Of a DNA stretch of 64,000 bases, positions 46,626-58,700 are shown piece by piece; the first letter of the stretch is position 1, and each line of letters starts with the position of its first letter. Source of the stretch: Erythrophleum ivorense (taxonomy: Eukaryota > Streptophyta > Magnoliopsida > Fabales > Fabaceae); the NCBI GenBank assembly GCA_026724425.1, contig JAIUCV010000001.1:6554556-6618555 (forward strand), written 5' to 3'. A program made the position numbers and the translations under genes. Below the pieces are notes generated by a model. It was given only the letters and a program-made list of their open reading frames with translations, searched no databases and had not been told where the DNA came from.

Positions 46626-47819
46626 TCTATAAAATTTATTATAAAATTTTAAACTTGGCTAAAAATTTGTAAGAAATTCTATGCACTATTCATATGATTC
46701 AAATTTGGTTTTTCATGACTTTGAAAGGTTAAATGGATTCTGATATTCATGAAATTTTACAAGCATATTATTGGCATTATAAGCTTTTCATAACCACTGA
46801 ATTTGCATAAATAAGAGTTATGTGGTCCAAAATATGTATTTTTGAAATTTAAGATCTGATATATGAATTCCATTTTGATAGATGATATTGTTCCATTGAA
46901 TTTTATCGACTAAATGAATTCAATTTCACTTGAAATTTTTATGGCATGTAGTTTACATCCTAAAATTTCCATAAACACCTAATTTGTATGAATTAAACTT
47001 TTTTAGCTTAAAATATAAATTTTTAAAATTGTCATTTAGTATGTGCAAATGTATAAAGTGTGGTATTTTGAAGCATATGCTATAACCTCCAAAATTTGTG
47101 ATCATTTTTGTGATGTTTTGAGCTTAGTAAACTTGTGTGACTTGAATTTAGGGATTTTTGTGATGAGGATAATTATTTATGCAAAATTTGAGGAATCAAT
47201 GTTTTAATAATAGTAAGAACCATTGTCAAAAGTATTGATATAAGGAAATTGATGTTGTTAAAGGAAGATGACATTAAATATATGCACATCCTATGATGGC
47301 ATGACACATAGAAAGAAATTGCTCTATTGAGCATATTATAAAGTTATATGTATTCCTTCATTTGAATGTTTTTAAGTGTAATGTATGGATGTGTTTTTGG
47401 AACAAATGAATGTCTAGTTTTCAATTTATTGATTTCATACATTATAATAGACATATAACAATATAGTAGTATGTTGTACAAGTTGATGAGGTTAATTCTT
47501 TCATACAAAAAACTACCTTAGGTGTTTATAAAGGGAGAGCTAAGATGAGACATTTGTGTTTCTTAAGCACTAGGAAAGGTTGCCAAAAGGCACTGAATGG
47601 GTAATACAAAACACAACAAGATTGATAATGTTACTCTGGTAAGAGACTAGAATAAGATTTTAAAAAAATAATGTCATATAAAAGGTCAAATTATGGATAT
47701 CCACCATTTATAATACATGTGTCATATGCAAGATCTCCTTCAGGCGCCATGAGAAGCGAAAGAAGTGGGAGGACTTGAGTTAGGGATAAGACATACTTAG
47801 ACAAAAGACACTAAATGGG
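46626..47819. other. AT-rich non-coding stretch
   Basis: No gene was recognised. Words such as GAAATTTTACAAG and TTCATGACTTTGAAAGG hint at a continuation of the degenerate LTR left of copy D, but the case is weak. Confidence 0.4.
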
Positions 47820-48139
47820 AGGACTCAGGTTAGGCCAAATATGATTAGGTTACCTTTAAACCTAAACATAGTTGGGCCAAAACCATGGTTAGGCCATAGG
47901 TTTAATAACAGTTTTGGGTAAACTGTTGTTAGGCCATGTTTAGGCCTAACTATTATTGGTCCACAACCATGGTTAGGCATAAGACCATTGTTAGATCTAC
48001 ACCTAGCCATGGTTATGAGTCAATTGTGGTTAGGTCTATGTCCTAATGATAGTTAGGTAAACTGTTGTGCAAACAATAATTAGAGATGTTTTTAATCATT
48101 GCTAAATCTCTATCATAGAGGCATGCATTTTTTGTAGTG
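47820..48139 (+). mobile_element. CACTA-like right terminus with subterminal GGTTAGGC repeats
   Basis: The stretch ends GGCATGCATTTTTTGTAGTG, the complement of a CACTACAAAAAATGC tip. The preceding 300 bases hold about ten direct and inverted GGTTAGGCC/GGCCTAAC-like words, as in CACTA subterminal regions. A possible left tip (CACTAGGAAAGG) lies at 47568, which would make a 0.57 kb deletion derivative, but the three flanking bases (AAG and TGA) do not match. Confidence 0.5.
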
Positions 48140-49789
48140 TGACTTCTTGTGAAAGTAATGCATAAATTCCTTTGTGTGATTTTACATAATTGTAAAGGCA
48201 ATTAAATAAGTTTCTTCCCCCAACAATTATTCATTTAATTAGTGAAATTGTTTTTATTTAACAATTTTCTTTGAACCTATATACGTTCTCTTGCTTCTAT
48301 AAAGCACATGTATATGTAAAGACCAAGTTCTTTTTTTATTAGTGTTCTCTTCGTGGCTTTTGACCACTTTTGCCAACTTAGCTTGGCAAGATTTTAAAAC
48401 CCTTGGTTTGTGGAAGACTTGCGCCCCCGCATAACTTCACCTCCCTTGTGGAACTCGAAGTTAACAAAGGAATTGTTACTTGTGTTTTTGCTGGTTTTTT
48501 GCATGACCTGCGAACTACTTTGTCGCTTGGTTTAAGGTCTATAATGCTAGTATCTCTTTGTCTTTGCATTTGTATCCCGTCTCTATCAAGGATTCCAGGT
48601 TTATTGGCTTTCAGGTTTTCATCCTTGCGTAGCAACCCTTCTCCCATAGTTTCTAGGCAGCTGCAAGTTATTTTAGTATCAGACACTTGGTGCGTTTGTT
48701 ATATTTTTGTTATTAATTTTTTAATAAAATTATAATATATATCAAAATTTTTAAAAATTCTAATATATAATATTAAGTTGTAAAAATTATATATTTATGT
48801 AAAAATTATGTACTTATTATATTTTAATTAAAAATGTTAATAATACAAATATTTTGGCATTCCTTCGGAGGAGTTTAGGTGATGTACTTCTTAAGTTTAG
48901 TGAATTATATATTTTATTAAAACAAAAAATATATTTAAAAATTTTAATTATATAATGTTAAACTATTAAAAAAATTCTAATGTGTTTATTAAAAAATTTA
49001 TCAAAAATTGCACAAGGTAAGCGTCTGGATCCTTTTAATTGAAAAGATCCATTAAAATCGTTTAGATTGAATTTAATAATTCAAAATTTAAACATTTTTT
49101 AAATATAAATCATCAATTTTTTTAAAATTTACAATTTAAAAACTATTTTTATTTTGTATTGTGCTTCTTTTGAAAAAGGAAAAAATATTAAAATATATAA
49201 TAAAAATTTTGAAATTTGATTACCCAAATTTAATTTAAAAAATCCCAATCAATTACCCGGATGATAATCCTTTCTTCTAAAAAACACGTTATTGCAGTCG
49301 ATGTTATATGTTGAAAAATACTTTTTTGAAAAAAAAAAACTAAATGATGATCGAGAAAACCTAAAAATTATAATTGAAAGAATAAAAATTTTAAAATATA
49401 ATTTATTTTTACAGCTAAAATTTTTATTCATTATAATTTTTAATTGCTTTATATTATTTTTTTAATTTGAAAAAAAAAACGTTCGTCAGGGGTACGGCAC
49501 CGTTGTCATTTTCGTTACACGATCCGGCGTTCCTTGTCTACTCCATGTGAATGGTGCTGGATCTCCAGCGACTGGTCCTACCGGCAGCAGGCTGCACGGA
49601 AGTTGCTGACATCTTTGTCTTGTTCGATACATTCGCCAACCATAACTCCGGGAGTCCCGTCACAAAATAAATATTACCAGAAAATTTCAGCCAAAAAAAT
49701 TTCCTTTTTCTAACTGAAAATTCTCTCTTCAACTTTGAATTCTATTCCTTTTCGAACACAAGCGAAGGAATTTCATATCCTTCCTTCTC
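48140..49789. other. Intergenic DNA upstream of the EMB8-like gene
   Basis: At 48340-48700 a GC-richer stretch has long frames on both strands (48403-48735 plus, 48378-48686 minus) without a recognised domain; it may be a fragment of a repeat. From 48720 to 49460 it is very AT-rich. From about 49480 GC rises toward the EMB8-like start, which fits promoter and 5' leader. Confidence 0.45.
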
Positions 49790-52700
49790 ATGGATTGTGC
49801 GCACTTTGATGGCTCCCCTGCTGATGCCTACTGGCTTCTGCTCAACGCCCTCTCTTTGATTCCATTGTGGCATTATTTGATTGGTGCCGCCATTGCTTTT
49901 ATTGCATTTGTTTACAATTTCTTGGAATTCCATTTCCTCGAAGATTTTTTCTCCGGATTCAGAGGCTCTCCCGTGGGGTTAACGTACAACTCATGCTCTG
50001 AAATCTACGAAGGCGTTGTTTCCAAGTGTTCGCTTCTTCATGGGAGGTATGACTAACCTTGTCTCGATTCATTTTCTTTTTCCAAGATTTTCTGGTAGCC
50101 AATCGGGTAATCGAATTTGTGAATTCTCACTGTTTGGGATTGAATGGCTTTTTGTTGATTAGAATCTAATTATTCAGGTATTTGGCGACGCTCTGGCTTT
50201 CAAGCCCTCATTTGCAGACATGTTTTTTGAACTTTTTCGGAAGGCCCCCTGTTTTCAAGTACAGAAGGTTCCCATTTTACTTTGCTCTTAATTTTCCTTT
50301 AGTCAATGTGCTTTCACAAAAAACGATAGATAATTTAGAAAGATCTTGTATGGCAAGTTTATATGTTGCTCTTGGGAAGGTATACTATATTTGATCCAGA
50401 AAGCCTCCCCTTGTTACGTTTGTTTATGTCTACTTGTTTGTTCCTATTGGTGTACCACATTCCTTTGTTCTTTTTAACAATATCATCAAATGACTTCAAA
50501 CTTTTAATCGGGAAGTATTCTGATATTTGTATTACTAAACTAAGTTGCTAATTACTGACTCAAGAATATCGGTAAATTTTTGAACTTTCACGTATTCTTT
50601 CCTTTTCTGCACTAGGTTGTGAAACAAAGCACATAAGATAAACAGTAGTAACTTACAGAAATGAAAAGACATAAAAGGTTCTACAAGAAAAGAGTTTCTT
50701 TTATGTTATAGCATAGGCTTAGTGACTTTAGTGATCCACCTTCAGCTTTATTACGTTTGGCAGTTAGAGTGTTCAAGTTCTTCCTTTTCTTTCTTTTTTT
50801 TTTTATTTTTTATTTGAGGGTTGGTGAAGGGGATGGAGATGTATGTTAGGCATTAATCTTCTTGACCTCCAGTTGCAAGGTTATCTCTTGCATTTGATGA
50901 CATATGCTTTCAGGCTAAGCGCCAATACATTAAAAACAAAGTCATATTGTGTTTGATTTGTATCCAACACTTATATTAGATATGACACAACCCTTCAAAC
51001 TGCATTTAAACACTATATCTTGTTGTATCATGGTATTGGTATTGGATTGTGTCTTGTATCCATGTTAGTATCTTTTAGCTTTTTGGTAGAGTATCAATAT
51101 TTTATTGTTGGTTTCATCTAACAATTGTTCATATTATATTTCAGACAACTATATAAAACTTCTGATGGTGGAACCATTGCTTTGGACTGGTTAAGGAGCT
51201 CTGACGGTATGTATGAAATATTTAATCATTGACTGGTGTTCTAATATTTAACGTGCATGTTTGATTTGTTTATACTTAATACTTAAATCAATAAGCCTCT
51301 AGCTTTAGTACTTAAATGATTCCAGGTTGATTGATTTCTGACAGCTTTACCATTTTGTTCTTGCATTTGACATGTTTTCTCTTATTCATTCATTGTTAGA
51401 ACTTTCCTGATGATTATGTAGTAATTATTTTATTGTGAACTTAATGTTACTCTTGTGTCAAGTCTTAACTTATAGGATAAGCCTTTTTTTTAAAAAAATA
51501 TTTGTGTTTTATCACTTTGCAGTGTCTGATGGTGCTCTCCATAGGGATGATGCTGTTTCTAAAGATGACACCACTCCTCTTGTTGTAGTTATTCCTGGTC
51601 TAACAAGTGACTCTTCATCTGCTGTAAGTGATATTATGTATCTGTGTATGTGTACCTGTGTTATTGACTTACTGGATAAATTCCCCATTGCTTGGTCCTT
51701 TCTTTTTGAATAAGACTTAGATAAAGTTCTTTAAGTGTTTGCTATCAAGTTCTTTAATAAATATATAACATGTGGATATTTTTTACAACTCAGCTTTTTA
51801 CTGTTGACTCTTTCGAAAAAGCTTTTCCGCTTGATAATACTATTGGAGAACATAAAGTAAACACATAAAGAACTTAACCAAAGTTTTTTCCTTTCTTTTT
51901 CTACTTTTTTTTTTAAGTTAATGGGGACTGAAGAAAAATCAGACTGTTTCCAGGTTGGTTAGAACTTCCTCAGCAGAAATTTGCCAGCCTGTACTTGATT
52001 GCTAGGCCAAGGATTGCAGTCTCTGTTTGTGTTATACTTGCCTTCACAATTGTGTGGGACCGGTTATAAATTTAATGTGCAGCTGATAGCCAGATACACA
52101 AGTTTCTGCATTGTTTTGTTTGATTTGATGTGGAAACAATTCCATTTGATCACATACCAAGAAAATTGACTACTTGGGCAATACATGTTTACAGGACTTG
52201 CACTACATTATTTGAGGCCTTAGGTACCAATAATCAATATTTTTCAGTGTAATTTATCAATCAGCACGTCTAGGACCTGCATCATTTGGTAAAACTGGTA
52301 GTTTGGTGGTAAATAGACTGGATGTGGATGAAGACAAACACTTTTACAGTGTCTGATGGTTATCTCCATATAGGTGAACACTTTTAGTTCTACACTATTT
52401 GTGAGTGTTACAACTAGAAGCTGGAGATGTCAAATTTTAAAATTATTCCCCAAGAGCTTATGAGGAAGTTCGCCAAAACCAATATTAGGTTTACATTTAA
52501 TACATGCTAAGGTTACTGCTTAATAGCAAGATGAATTCCTTTAACATCACTAGTTGTCAAATTGGAAAAAGCATGTAGGATGCTATAGCTTCATTTGTCT
52601 ATTCTTTTGTTAAATGTTGAGCATGCTAGATTTTTTCCTTATACCCTTAGCATTTAAAATGTTTACTCTTTTTTTTTTCCCCTTTTCTTTTTCAGTAGAT

Positions 52701-55700
52701 TGGGATATTCATTTTATATTATAGTGACATCTTATGGTGTTTTATTTGTAGTATCTCAAACATCTTGCATTCTGTACAGCAAAGCGTGGATGGGATATAG
52801 TTATTAGTAATCATCGAGGACTGGGAGGTGTTTCAATTACGGTTAGTCTTTCTGCAAGATGAGAAATTTGGAAGACATAAATCAAGTACTTCCAATATTT
52901 ATGAAAATTATTGTGCAGTTATATCATATTTGCCCATATAAGTGTTTACAATTATATTGTAAGTATATATATTTGCATGCATGGCTCCGTGTGATGCAAT
53001 GCATATGTGATTAGTGTATAGGCAAATGGGTTCACTATAGTACCTTTTGACAAAATTCATTTTTCTTAATTTTTGAAATAATATATCAAATGGGGCATAA
53101 CTTTTGGATGCAACCAATAATGTTGGCCACCAAAGTAAGAAGAAAACACAGTTTATAGACAGGTAATATGAATATTGTAACTTATATTGATGGATTTTAA
53201 AAGATCCATATAATGACAATAGAGCTCAAGCTAGAATGAATACATGTCAAAGAAGCTGCAGGAAATTTATCTTTAGCCTCAGGCAAGCCAGGAAAACAGA
53301 GATGCCCGCTTGCCCATCTTCAAGGTTTGAAAAAGAACTGGCAAAAGTCAAGTAATACTGGATGGATTGACGAAACCAGATCAATTAGCCAGTTAAAGGT
53401 GGCTAATCTGCAGTAAATGTATTCTTTGATTTATGTCTTAATGGATTTTAATACATTGATAATCAAACTATTACATCAATATGCCAGCTACTCATTCCCA
53501 TACTTGATAACAGAGATCAACTTCTATTGTGATTAAGATCAATTTGGTTAAACAAAAGTATTTAGAAAGTTTATGCAGAAAAATACTGGTTTCATCGTTG
53601 TCTCTTATGCTGATGTGTTGTTACAGAGATTCTTTAAGTCTTCGTAACCCTATTAGAATTGAAGATTAGTGGATAAATTGGTAAGTATTTGTTGTGGACA
53701 AGCTTCACTTAGGCATACGCTATAAGCATATGCTTTCTTTTGATCATTAATTCCCCATCCTACATTACATTGATTCTTTCTCTATGGTTTTACGATAGTT
53801 CTCCTAATGGGGAGGTACATTCCTTTTTATGCTTGTTGAAATATATTGTTAAAACAAAGATAATCATTAGTGGAAGACTTGCTCACTTATACACACACAG
53901 ACATGCGGCCCTTCCTTTTTTTTTGGGGGGGGGGGCACTAAACTCGATAAATCTGAATACAAAAGTTCATTGATGTAGATAAGAGAGGAAGAAGAGGGAA
54001 AGAGAGAGAGAGATAGGGGACAGAGAGGTCAGAGACGTAGAATTTCTTTAACCAGAAGCAATAACAACCTCCTTTAGGAAATGAGCCCCTTTATTTATAA
54101 TATCTTAGGAATAACGGACACTAACTCCCTCCTAACATAACTACCCCGTAACTATTTTATATTTAATATTACATAACAATACTCCCTCCCCCAAAAGATC
54201 CTTGTCCTCAAGGATTTAGAAGTTTGAAACTCGGAAATTGCCATTGAAACTTATATAAGGGAACCCAAGTGGCTTCTTCATCTGGCAAGCCTTTCCATTG
54301 TACCAAAACTTCTGTTATAATCCTCCCCTTGCATCGGCCAACCCTCTTATTTAGGATATTCTCTGGTTTGTAGCTTGTAGGAGCTGTAGGCCACTCAATG
54401 GGTGGATGACATTGTTTAACCGATGGATGCGGGCAGAGTTTAAGTAGGGATACATGAAAAATAGGATGTATCCTTGACTCTGGAGGTAATTCTAGCTTGT
54501 AAGCCACTAGACCAACCTTCTCTTTGACCCTGTAAGGTCCAAAATATCTTGGTGCAAGTTTCTGTGAGCTTCTTGTAGCAGTAGAAATTTGCCTATAGGG
54601 TTGCAACTTCAAGAATACCCATTGACCGACTTCAAAATCCCTGTCTGTCCTCTTTTCATCAGCCTTCTGTTTCATTCTATTTGCTGCCTTATGGAGGTGA
54701 TGCTTTCAAACAGATAATACCTCTTCTCTTGCTGTAAAACTCCTATCCACGGCCTCAACAACAGCTTCTTTAGGCAAATAAGGAATATGGAAAGGAGGCT
54801 TTTGACCATATAAGAATTCATAGGGAGTTGCTTTCGTCGCTGTATGAAAGGTAGTGTTATACCACCATTCCGCATGCGAAAGCCATTTACTCCACTCTTT
54901 CGGTGTCTCCCAACACATACACCTTAAATACGTTTCCAAGCACCTATTTAGAACCTTGAATTGTCCATCGGTTTAAGGGTGATATGCTGAGGACAACTTC
55001 TGGTGAACCCCAAAAACTCTTAAAAATTCTTTCCAAAAGTTGCTCACAAACACAGGGTCTTTATCACTTATGATCTCAACTAGTGCACCATGTAACTTAT
55101 AAATATGATCCATAAACTGTTGTGCAAGAGTAGCAGTTGTATAAGGGTGAGAAAGTGGCAAGAAATGACCATACTTGCTCATTCTGTCAATAATAACCCA
55201 TATAGTGTCCTTCCCTCCAAATTTGGGAAGGCCTTCAATAAAGTCCATTGTGACACTTTCCCAAATTTTGCTTGGAATTGGTAGAGGCTGTAACAATCCT
55301 GGGGAGGCTATGGCTTCATATTTGCACCTTGCACACATGTCACAATTCTTAATAAAATCCTGCACATCCTTCAACATTTTCTTCCACCAAAATAAAGATT
55401 TAACCCTCTGATATGTAGCTTGAATTCCTGAGTGTCCTCCTTGTGAACTTGCATGTAACCACTCTAGGACATGATGCCTCAAAGCTGGAACATTTCCCAC
55501 CACTATCTTGCCCTTCTTTCTCAAAAACTTGCTGTCCCAAGTATAATCTTTAATGCTGCCATTTTGCCTCTGTAATTCAGCAATTAGAGCCTTTAAATCT
55601 GCATCCTCTTCCCAACTCTCCTCAATCTTTTGTAATAATTCAGGAGAGGCAGTACTCAAGGTAATTTGCAACAGTTGAGACCCTAGGAGCCTAGAAAGTG

Positions 55701-58700
55701 CATCTGCTGCAGTGTTGTCATTTGCCCTTTTATACTGAATCTCATATTCATAGCCCATTAACTTGGCAACCCAATACATTTGAAAGGATGTCTTTAACTT
55801 TTGACCAATTAAAAATTTGAGACTTTACTGGTCTGCCCTTATTATGAATTTCTTTTTTTCTAAGTACTGGTGCCAATGCTCTATTGCAAGCACAATAGCT
55901 AGCAATTCTTTCTCATAAACAGAAAGCTGAAGCCGTTTTGGACCCAAGGACTTGCTGAAAAATGCAAGTGGCTGATACTCTTGTAAGAGGACAGCCCCAA
56001 TATCTGTCCCACAAGCATCTGTTTCCACCACAAACACCTTATTGAAGTTAGGAAGTGTTAACACGAGAGCTGTAACTAGAGTTTCTTTCAACTTTCTGAA
56101 AGTTGCAGCAGCTTCTTCAGACCACTAGAAAGCATTTTTCTTCAAAAGATCAGTCAAAGGTTTGATTATTTGTCCATACCCCTTAACAAACCTCCAGTAG
56201 TACCCTGCTAACCCTAAAAATAACTTTAATTGCTTGATAGTTGTAGGTTCAGGCCAATCTACCATCACCTTATAGTATGTTTGGTTCAACTTTTTTTTCA
56301 CCCAAACCATGGTTTTGGCCAAAGCAACAAGTTATAGCTTTTGGCCAAAACCATGGTTTGGGTGAAAAAAAAGTTGAACCAAACATGCTATTAATCTTTT
56401 GAGGATCAGTAGCCACTACACCATCGGTAATAATGTGGCCTAAATACTCCACTTGCCTACTAGCAAAGGTGCACTTGCTTGCTTTGACAAAATAGTGATT
56501 GAACCTCAATATCCCAAGTACCACTCTCAAATGCTCCACATGCTTATCCAGATTTGGGCTATAAATCAACTTGTCATCAAAAAATACAAGCACAAAGTGT
56601 CTTAAATGTGCTCTGAAGATGCTGTTCATAGCTCCTTGGAAGGTTGCCGGCGCATTGGTTAGGCCAAACGGCATTACTGACCACTCATAATATCCCTAAT
56701 GTGATTTGAAAGCTGTCTTATATGTATCTTGAGGCTCCATTCTAATTTGATGGTACCCTGCTCTCAAATCAAATTTGGTAAACCATCTTGCATCTTTCAA
56801 TTCATCTAGAAGCTCTTCTACGATGGGAATTGGATATCGATTCTTCACCGTTCTTTTGTTGAACTCCCTATAATCAATACACATTCGCCAAGACCCATCC
56901 TTCTTCTTTACCAAGACAATTGGGGCTGCAAACAGAGAACAACTCTCTTGAATAACCCCTGAGTCGAGCAATTCTCCCACCATCTTCTCAATAACATCCT
57001 TTTGTGTTGAAGAATATCGATAGGGCTTAAGGTTGATAGGATCGGTCCCCTTTTAAGCACTATGGGGTGATTGTGGCCATCCTTAAGTGGAGGGAGACCC
57101 TTAGGTTCATTGAAAAGGTCCTTGTATTCTTCCAAGAGGTCCATAACAGCAGTTGGGGTTGATTCTTTTCTCTGTATAGCAAGGTATTGGAACTGGTTTT
57201 GGCAGAATTCTGAGAGTTGAAGCAAGAAAATTTGACACCCTTCTCCACTTTTAATTCCCATCTTCCCAGAGTCTACCATCTGCCATCCCACTTGAGGTTG
57301 TGCCTTCAAAACACACATTCTCCCATCATTCCAAAAATACATAGTAGAAGAATCATAATCCCAAAATGCATAATGAAGACTTTTGAGCCATTGCTAGCCC
57401 AAAACAATGTCATAGGTTTTGATACTCATGACCCTTAGGTCTCTCGTGAATTCTACTCCCTGCATTCTCCACTTGAATCCTTTCCAAACCCCATGAACCT
57501 TTAGTCTTTTAGCTTTTGCTACCACTGCATCAGCCCAGCCTTCTTCTTCTTCATTCCAACCAAGCTTCTTGGCCACATCATAGTCTAGAAAATCGTGGTT
57601 GCTTCCATTGTCAATTAAAATTTGGAGTGTCCTTCGCCCCACCTGTCCCTGTACTCTCATGGAGTTGGCTCCCACTTCTCCTTGTACAGCATGAATGGGA
57701 ATCTGGAGACATTCTGGGGAATCATCATCTTCATCATTGTTATCTTGAGGTTCTTGGGACCTTTCTTCAGAGTTTTCATCAATTTCTATAAGCTGCAACT
57801 GCATTTTCTTCCTCTGTGGGCAGTTATGCCCCCTAGTATCCTTCTGGTGATAGTAAAAACAAAGATTTTGGGCTCTATGTTCAACTTCATCTTCTGGGCT
57901 CTTCAATTTGGACACTTTCGCAGACTGGGTGTTCTGTTTAGACCAAACCGGAGCTGAAACAGAGCCAACAGAGGCTGTAATCAAAGACCCAGAAGCTGTA
58001 TTTGAAGACCCAGTATAAGTGGAGGGTATTTTTGTCATTTTCACCCTAAATGGCTGGGACCCACTACCAAAAGAGCCTTTCTTGGTCAACATCCAGCTGT
58101 TTGGAGCTTTAGAAGAGCCCCACGACGCAGTCCCCGACCCAAACAGCGCTGTATTTCTCCACGTGCCAGCCTCGCTCACCTTCCGCAGATTTAGTTCTTG
58201 CATTCGCGCCAGGCTTCGAGCATCTTGCAAGGAGATCGGCTTCAAGAGTCGCACAGGTCTAGCGAAGCTCTCATGCAGTCCTGCGACATAGGTTTGGATC
58301 AGGTAGTCTTTGGGCAGCTGGAGTTTACAGGCAATGGCGTCGAACTGATCATTATAATCACTCAAAGAGCCCGTCATACAGAGATGGACAAGATCGGCCA
58401 TTGGAGCTTCGAACGAAGGCCCGAAATGCTCTTTAACAGCATCGATATATTCTGTCCAAGTGAGTGGCTCGCCTTTCCGTGTTTTCTTAAACGCCTGGTG
58501 CCATTGAAAGGTGTAACACCATAATATCTTAACTCCAATTCATCTTCCTCTAGGCTTGATTCCATATGATTTCCAAAGAAAATGACCAAAATCGTGTTAT
58601 TTTACTATTTTAAGTTGGGGTTTAACCGGTCATATTTTGCCCTGTGGGTCCCGTAAACCCATCATTCACATTCTCTACTTAAATGCCATTTATAAGACTT

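Noticed and set aside
57622..57957. Plus-strand frames over the Reina-like gag (also 57516-57791 and 58019-58291)
   Set aside because: They are antisense to a well-supported gag-protease reading frame.
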